Positions 58,150-64,000 of a DNA stretch of 64,000 nt are shown here, piece after piece (position 1 is the stretch's first letter; each line of letters opens with the position of its first letter). The position numbers and the translations under genes are program-made. The DNA lies in NCBI GenBank assembly GCA_948146395.1, contig OX411547.1, positions 32,344,614 to 32,408,613 on the forward strand. The letters run 5' to 3'. Below the pieces are notes generated by a model that ran no database searches, was not told the origin of the DNA, and was given only the letters and a program-made list of their open reading frames with translations. The stretch comes from Fragum whitleyi. Taxonomy: Eukaryota; Mollusca; Bivalvia; Cardiida; Cardiidae.

Positions 58150-59268
58150 TCAGTACTTAGTATGGCCTCCCCTGGCTTGTATAACAGCACGTATACGACG
58201 TGGCATGCTTCGAACAAGGCGTTGACATGTCTCTGGAGTAACTTGGTCCCAGCAAACCCTCACATTATGCCTAAGGTCTCAAACGTTATGGCTGCGTGTG
58301 TTTCGGAGACTCGTTTTCATTTGTTGCCATAGATTTTCAATTGGGTTGAGGTCAGGGGACTGAGGTGGCCAATTCAAGCACTGGAAATCATTTTCCTGCT
58401 TCCACTCATTCACGATTTTAGCTCTATGGCATGGTGCTCCATCATCCTGGAAGATAAAGTCATTTCCATATCCTAGTAGATGGGCTGATGGTACTGCATG
58501 ATCTTGTAGAATCTTGATGTAACCCTGAGAATTCAGCCTCCCGTCAACATAAGTCATACATCCAGTGCCCCTGTAACTCATTGCTCCCCATACCATAACA
58601 CTACCACCTCCAAACTTTACAGTGGGCGCAATACAGTCACTACGTAGCTGCTCTCCAGATCTCCGTCTCGCGTACACTCTACCATCACTCTGAAACAGAT
58701 TGAATTTGGATTCATCACTGAAGAGTACAGCAGACCAATCCACTACTGACCAGTCCTCGTGTTCCCTGGCAAAGTCCAAACGTAATTGTCTATGACGAAG
58801 GGTCAGCAAAGGCTTTCGAACAGCCAAATGGCCATCTAGTCCAGCGGCATGGAGTCTTCTCCTTACTGTTGATGTTGACGCAACAACATTCGTGTCTCTC
58901 CATGTAGACTGCAGCTGTGGAACGGTCGCATGTCTGTCCCCAAGTGAAGCTCTAACCAACATTCTGTCATCCCGAGCACTAGACACTCTTGGTCTGCCAC
59001 TCTAGGCCTGTCATCGTGGCTTCCGCTTGTTGCATACCGCTGCAACACATGGTAAACAGTCGATCTGAAAAGAAAAAGTGAAAATATTTTGAGAAAATGT
59101 TACATTTTTACTGCAAAATTAACATAACTTTATCAAGCAATTTAGCAAGCAATAAAATTTAAATGCAGATTCCTACCTTGGATGTCCAATCTGCCTAGAG
59201 ATGTCTGCAACGGAGATACCCTGCTCTCTCATGACTTGGCACCGAATTCTTTCCTCTTTGGTCAGCAT
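58150..59268 (-). pseudogene. Tc1 DD34E transposase, intron-containing, inactivated
   Basis: The enzyme would cut and rejoin transposon ends in the nucleus. Exon 1 (59268-59177) starts MLTKEERIRCQVMREQG, like a Tc1 N-terminal helix-turn-helix. A 112-bp GT-AG intron (59176-59065, with a pyrimidine tract before CAG) interrupts an Arg codon, and exon 2 continues STVYHVLQRYATSG. Near 59000 one base is missing compared with the expected GRPR-type linker, shifting the frame. The catalytic domain (58986-58279) is intact: FSDESKFN, GGGSVMVWG, FIFQDDGAPCHRAK and SPDLNPIENLW, with exactly 34 residues between the second Asp and the Glu. A TGA at 58279-58281 stops it; the same frame continues about 42 codons, with VRSMPRRIRAVIQARGGHTKY-like ending split at 58150. 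Total length without the lesions is close to the usual 340 residues. Two lesions make the copy non-functional. Confidence 0.9.
59065..59176 (-). other. Intron of the Tc1 transposase
   Basis: Minus strand GTAGGA at the donor and CTTTTTCTTTTCAG at the acceptor, 112 bp, AT-rich. Removing it joins the two coding parts in frame, which supports splicing. Inferred, not tested. Confidence 0.75.
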
Positions 59269-59620
59269 TTTGGTAGATTTTTTCGAAAGTGGTCAGGGAT
59301 TGATGATCTGGTCACCAGTAATATGATCTTTCTATTCGCTTTTGAAAACAGGTTCAAAAATTTGCACATGGGCATGAATAATCAATGCATTCCTTATTGT
59401 GCCGGATTTTCATAAATAATGGATATTTCATAAAATTCATTATTTCAATGTATCAAAATTTAGATTTGAAGAAAAGTACAAGAATTATCTTAGAGAGTGC
59501 TCAATTACCTCCCTTTATTCAAGAGAGTAAGAGAAATCCAGGCATTTTCTCTTAAAGTCATGAAAAAGAGCCAAAATGCATAATAAATTATTTGTCCAAG
59601 GACTTTTGGAGGGCACTGTA

Positions 59621-59852
59621 TAACCCTTTCCTGTTTTACAAAATTTTGGACCAGTCCAAATTCAAAGTTTTTGCAGAGGAAATTTTAAAGTGGATTTAAT
59701 TTGAAAAATAACCATTCAGTAGGGTAGAAAATAGTGTGAAGAAAGAAGAAATTGCTTGTCAGAAGCAATTTCTTCTTTTTTCACAATGTTTTCTCAATCA
59801 TCAATATAATCACAGGCACGTAAAAAGCAGGGATTACACAGCAAATGGTTAA
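59621..59852 (+). mobile_element. MITE P1 abutting the Tc1 right end
   Basis: It starts TAACCCTTTCCTGTTTTAC directly after the Tc1 TA duplication and ends CAGCAAATGG-TTAA. The Tc1 insertion landed at its left boundary. Confidence 0.8.
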
Positions 59853-60689
59853 GGCATGACTTTATTTAAAGAAAATTAAATTATATTGATAATCATTTTA
59901 ATTTCTTATTTTCATAATGTTGTATGTTACTTTTGGCCAATACCGTTTTATTGTTTAATCTAATTTGAGTATTTAAGACGCATTTTTAAGGATAGTTAAA
60001 ACATTTTTCGTGATCAAATCTTCTTTATACCTGTTTATTTCAACACAAAAATGTGCACATCCTCTTTTGTCTCATGATAACCGATTTATGTGCATAACAC
60101 GTAGAAAAAAAGAAATTTCAAAATCAAGATAATTTGTATCAATTTGAGAAGGTGGATTTTTCAGATTTTTTACCCCTTGAATTATTGAGAATAAGTGATT
60201 TGACTTCTAGTCATGGGGACGAGATGTCAAGCCTCTGATAACTGGTCGATAATCATAAACCTTGGTTGCATAAAAAGCTGGAGGCTCCAAAAGGATTGCG
60301 TGATACTAATGACATGCTTCAAATAATATAAGAAATGCCAGGAATCCATGGTTATAGGTCCTTCAACCACATTGATATGAGTGTAATTATATTAATATGG
60401 CATGAAATTCCCTTGAAAAAAATCAATGCTCTATGATGTTTTCAAAAGAATTATTGTTCAGACTATCCAAGTTTCTCAAAAATCTTTAAGTTTTGAAACT
60501 GGGCATTTCAGTTCAATACTGAAAATCTACAAGAGTTTTGCCATTTCATATTCAAATGATTTGTTTTTAAATAATCAAACATTATAGCTGCTTCAAAAGG
60601 ACGATAAAAAGCACATCAATTGTAATCAAGAAAGAAATATAATGATTCATTCTTACAAAATAAAGGTTTTAGTGACTGATTGCATAATT
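59853..60689. other. No gene or repeat recognised
   Basis: AT-rich sequence with no domain-bearing open frame. Confidence 0.35.
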
Positions 60690-60830
60690 GAATTGAGTTT
60701 AAGACAGCTTTCAACATTTTTTCAGTCATATTTAGACAGCTGGAGCACCTAACAATGGATTCCTGGTATTTCTCTTACCAGTACAACCATCACATCCTTT
60801 CTAGCCTCCAGCTGATATCGCACATAGGCT
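60690..60830 (-). mobile_element. SINE1 tail half
   Basis: TTGAATTGAGTTTAAGACAG, the central block (about 60741-60768) and CCTCCAGCTGATATCGC; the head is missing. Confidence 0.7.
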
Positions 60831-60899
60831 TTAGTAATACAAATACACTTACAAACGGCTAATACATATTATAACTTTGAACAAGTTACATACTACAAG

Positions 60900-61236
60900 T
60901 ACCGTATTTCTCCTAAAAACACTCCTGGGAGCTATACATAACATGGTCAGGGAGCTTTTACTTAGTATGGATTTTCTGATTTAAAAGATCATTAAAATTT
61001 ATGTCTTTTAGGATCTTTTCCCTTTAATTTGAGGTGAATTTCCTCTAAACAGTCATATTTAGAGTCAAATTTCCTCTAAACAATCTTTTATATGATTGTT
61101 TAGGGCAAATTCATCTCAAATAAGAGAAGAAGTCTAAAATAGTTCCTAAAATTTAGGCATTTGTAATGTTTTTTTCTTTGTAAAGAAATGAAGGGGTGCT
61201 AGTATTAGGGAGGGCACTATTATTAGAGGAAATACC
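60900..61236. mobile_element. MITE family T, copy 4
   Basis: TACCGTATTTCTCCTAA to TTATTAGAGGAAATACC. The central palindrome arm TTTCCTCTAAACA is repeated (about 61039 and 61068), making it longer than other copies. Confidence 0.8.
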
Positions 61237-61554
61237 TACTTTCTATACAAAAAGAATTGGTTTGTATGTTTGTTTGAATTAGTGCTTCTGTTATCTTACA
61301 TTCTACATCAATAAATGTATTATAATTGTTGTCGCAACAATATGATTTCATTTAAATCAAGCTCTAATTACAATATAACCCAAGATACAATTCATACAAA
61401 TAAATTGCATGATAGGTCAATGTCAAATGCTTATAAAACTTTGAAGGTGTTTAAGGGTAAATATAGCTGGTAATTTCATGTTCAATTTGTATTTTGCTTG
61501 ACATCGCTGGCTGACCTTCAATATATGTGTTCATGCAGTTTGTGTTAGAATAGA
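61237..61554. other. No gene or repeat recognised
   Basis: AT-rich sequence. Confidence 0.3.
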
Positions 61555-61567
61555 AATGATGATTTGT

Positions 61568-61821
61568 TTGTTTGTTTGAATGGGTTTTACTCCGCTTTCA
61601 ACAATTTCGTAGTTATATCGCAGCAGCCGGAGCACCTAACAATGGCTTCCTGGTATTTCTTTCACCTGTACTACCATTACACCCTTTCCTAGCCTCCGAT
61701 TGCTATCTCACATAGGTTTACGATTATCTACCCATTAGTGAGAGACAAACGACGGAAAGGATATTTGCCGCCACCGGGGATCGAACCCACGACTTCCAGA
61801 TTGGAAGTCTTATGCCTTACC
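61568..61821 (-). mobile_element. SINE1, slightly 5'-truncated, with target duplications
   Basis: The (GTTT)n-type tail is at the left, the central block at about 61629-61655 and a good B box (GGTTCGATCCC) near the right; the first 25-30 bases of the head are absent. AATGATGATTTGT flanks it exactly (61555-61567 and 61822-61834). Confidence 0.9.
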
Positions 61822-61860
61822 AATGATGATTTGTACAAGGCCCATTTTAATCTATGTACA

Positions 61861-62093
61861 CATGGGTCCTGTTTTACTAAACATCTTAGGATCTCTTTTT
61901 TGGTAAGTCAAAAATTAAAGTTGCTTCTTTAGAAGTTAATTAATAAATATGGAATTCTGTCACGCATTACAAAGACGATTCCAATTAGAGATTGCAAGGA
62001 AGAATCTAAAATGAATTAAAACACTAGGTATGATTTGTGATTTTGACTTAGGATTATTCTTTTCGTAAGATGTTTAGTAAAACTGGCCCATGG
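61861..62093. mobile_element. MITE with GTTTTACTAAACATCTTA termini
   Basis: Inverted ends CATGGGTCCTGTTTTACTAA at the left and TTAGTAAAACTGGCCCATG at the right, also pairing ACATCTTAGGAT with ATTCTTTTCGTAAGATGT. The interior is AT-rich and non-coding. Confidence 0.65.
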
Positions 62094-62306
62094 TTCTTGG
62101 GCATAATTTCAAATTTTACTCATATACACAAGTTCCAGACTCTTCTACTTTTAATTAAGTTTTATTTCAATCTCTTGGCCAACAAGCCAGACAAACAACC
62201 GGTAAAACATGCAATAAAACCCAAAATAATCCATCTTGAACAAAATGAAACAATAAGTGATATGTAAAGAACTACAGTATTACAATGAAGTGAATTTAAG
62301 ACGATA

Positions 62307-62384
62307 TTACCCCTTGTCATGCGGAACTCAGCATACTCCTGTTTTGACAGGAGATAATAGACAAAGATCAGCCTGCACATAAGT
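62307..62384. mobile_element. MITE P2, left fragment
   Basis: ATTACCCCTTGTCATGCGGAA and AAGATCAGCCTGCACATAAG; cut at the hairpin tip. Confidence 0.6.
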
Positions 62385-63102
62385 ATTCAACTTTACACGA
62401 AAAAATGATACAAAAAAAAGTAGCATTTAAAATTTCCTTCTTGGTTGTTCAACGATATAGCTTTGATTTCTCAATTAAGGTATACATTTGATTATCGTTA
62501 GTGCTAAAATCATTTATCTGTTATTGCCCATGCATTTGACTTCAGTACTAGTGAATTTTCCAGGAAACATAATTGAGAGCTATAAATGTTTAATTTTAAG
62601 AATTTTACACCCATTGTGATGTAAAATAAACATGCTAAAATGGATTTTGGTAAAATATTTGAGGTAAGATATATTGCAACTTTCCACTGTAAAGTAGTTG
62701 TTGTAATAAAGATATCTTTTATTGTAACATGATTTTCTTGTGTTGTTTTGCAAGTTGAGAGTCGTAAATTGTAGCTTCCATTCAATTTTTTTCCGTTAAT
62801 TAGCCACATATTAAATTACAAGGTATAGAGAGTTTGAAAGGGCATATGTGCTCAAAATTATGCTCTTTAAGTATTAAACAAGTATTATGCAGGCCAAATT
62901 ACCCAAATTCATCATATAAATGCAGTAAGATTTGCTTAAGTATTGACTTTGAATATTTTGGCGCAAATCGGCCAATATTTTTATAAAAGCGAATATGGAG
63001 GAACAATATTGTAATTGTAACATATATTTTAGGTATTTTGAGCCATACAAGATCCTGTGGTTGTTTGATCACTCATACTCATAATCATGTATGACATACT
63101 GC
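62385..63102. other. No gene or repeat recognised
   Basis: AT-rich; the 99-codon minus-strand open frame at 62510-62809 shows no domain and is probably chance. Confidence 0.35.
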
Positions 63103-63258
63103 TTAAGGTAGTGGAACCACAAAAGTTCCGCAAGGTTTTGAAAATAATGAACTTTTACAGTGTTAACCGAGGTTTCCTAATGATTTTCATTAGGAAATCT
63201 CGGTCAACATTGTGAAACTTCGAAATGTTGTGGAACTATTGCGGGTCCGATACCTTAA
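63103..63258. mobile_element. Palindromic MITE K, copy 4
   Basis: TTAAGGTAGTGGAACCAC to GGGTCCGATACCTTAA with an internal GGTTTCCTAATGA/TCATTAGGAAATC palindrome. Confidence 0.8.
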
Positions 63259-63309
63259 AATCGAAATCTTTCATAGGTATTTACTCAAAATGGAGGCAGG
63301 ATATGGCAT

Positions 63310-63415
63310 ATGTTATAAGGATTTAGGATGGGTCATTGCAAAGTAATGTATCTCACAAAAGCCCCACTCGCCAGAGTGCTAACATGTCTTAAAACCTTGC
63401 TTATACATGTACCTT
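63310..63415 (-). repeat. 0.3-kb unit fragment, reversed
   Basis: On the minus strand, GACATGTTAGCACTCTGGCG and GAGATACATTACTTTG, as in 50820-51480. Confidence 0.5.
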
Positions 63416-63446
63416 TCAGAAAATCATAGAGCACAAAATTCCCCTT

Positions 63447-63466
63447 GGGGGGGGGGGGGGGGGGGG
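63447..63466 (+). repeat. Poly-G run (20 G)
   Basis: An unbroken G20 between CCCCTT and AACAGGGG. Its length is probably variable and may be a sequencing or assembly weak point. Confidence 0.85.
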
Positions 63467-63486
63467 AACAGGGGTTCCAGTAGCCC

Positions 63487-63937
63487 ATAGTCTAAAAGTG
63501 CTGGATACTAAAAGCCAATCAATGTTGACATAAGAATACTACTAAATTAAATATCAGAGTAATCATTCTTTGTCTAGATGCTAATATGAAGGTCACAGAA
63601 GCACATGCAAAGTTTCAAAGCAATAGCTTTAGTAGAAATAGAGGTAATGCAGGTTTACATCAGTTGAAGTAAAACTTAACTTAACTTAAGTCCGAAAGGG
63701 TTAGAATTCCACTAAATTTAACACCAGAGTAATAAATCTTTGTCTAGAGGCTAATATGAAGGTCACAGAAGCACATGCAAAGTTTCAAAGCAATAGCTTT
63801 AGTAGAAATAGAGGTAATGCAGGTTTACATCAGTTGAAGTAAAACTTAACCAAGAATTATTAAGTCGGAAAGGGTTAGAATTCCACTGAATTTAACATAA
63901 GAGTAATAAATCTTTGTCTTGAGGCTGGTATTTTGGT
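63487..63937 (+). mobile_element. Pearl-like element E, fragment
   Basis: AAAGTGCTGGATACT and two and a half core units with CTTTGTCTAGA at about 63568, 63738 and 63912 (period 170-174). The 5' hairpin is missing. Confidence 0.7.
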
Positions 63938-64000
63938 TTAACCCTTTGCTGTTTTATCCCTGCTTTTAACGTGTCTGTGATTTTATGATTGAGAAAACAT
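63938..64000 (-). mobile_element. MITE P1, cut by the window end
   Basis: TTAA-CCCTTTGCTGTTTTATC and the body as far as GAGAAAACAT. Same orientation as the copy at 10499. Confidence 0.75.

Larger units (their letters stand above)
57940..59618 (-). mobile_element. Tc1/mariner transposon, 1,679 bp
   Basis: A complete element flanked by TA (57938-57939 and 59619-59620). The 28-bp terminal inverted repeats (57940-57967 and 59591-59618) are exact complements by eye and begin CAGTGCCCTCCAAAAGTCC. Between them lies one transposase gene on the minus strand. Size, TA target and termini fit the Tc1 family. Exact ends suggest a fairly young insertion although the gene is already broken. Confidence 0.95.

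Overview
The window looks like nuclear DNA of a bivalve or similar mollusc. It is AT-rich and has no operons, no prokaryotic genes and no convincing host exon. It is packed with repeats of kinds I associate with bivalve genomes: pearl/HINE-like elements with tandem cores, tRNA-derived SINEs, many hairpin MITEs, a Tc1 element with an intron, a DIRS-like fossil and TTAGGG-related repeats. The mollusc assignment is an inference from repeat content; no species is named. Repeat letter names below are mine, used only to link copies inside this window.

Layout. 0-10 kb: a broken LINE endonuclease, three SINE types and pearl-like elements A (copies at 4.2 and 6.2 kb) and B (8.3 kb). 10-23 kb: dense MITEs and hairpins, including TTAA-flanked families P1 and P2, hairpin family H, palindromes K and Q and family T, plus SINE1 copies and a 32-bp minisatellite. 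24.7-25.8 kb: a decayed DIRS-like pol with RNase H and tyrosine recombinase remnants. 26.4-26.7 kb: a perfect 79-bp inverted repeat. 27-30 kb: more MITEs, a second 32-bp minisatellite and a second B element. 30-33.9 kb: an old decayed tandem array. 34.3-45.6 kb: an 11.3-kb satellite of 49-bp monomers (about 230 copies), part of it organised as a 22-monomer higher-order repeat. 46.2-46.95 kb: a 44-bp minisatellite built from TTAGGG-like words. 47.5-54.1 kb: pearl-like elements C, D (two in tandem) and E. 54.6-64 kb: SINEs, MITEs and a Tc1/mariner DD34E transposon with both terminal inverted repeats, one intron, one frameshift and one internal stop.

The most interesting points are these. (1) The 49-bp satellite monomer shares an exact 25-bp block with the central part of the SINE1 family, which has ten copies here, so the satellite probably grew from a SINE core. 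(2) At least five otherwise different elements share one 5' module (ACAAGA, a short hairpin, then usually GCTC) and most share a 3' ending in GCTAAAAA, with 160-180-bp tandem cores between. (3) Copies of the H hairpin carry paired changes that keep the two arms complementary. None of the coding remnants looks functional; the sequence appears to be a heterochromatin-like or intergenic repeat district.
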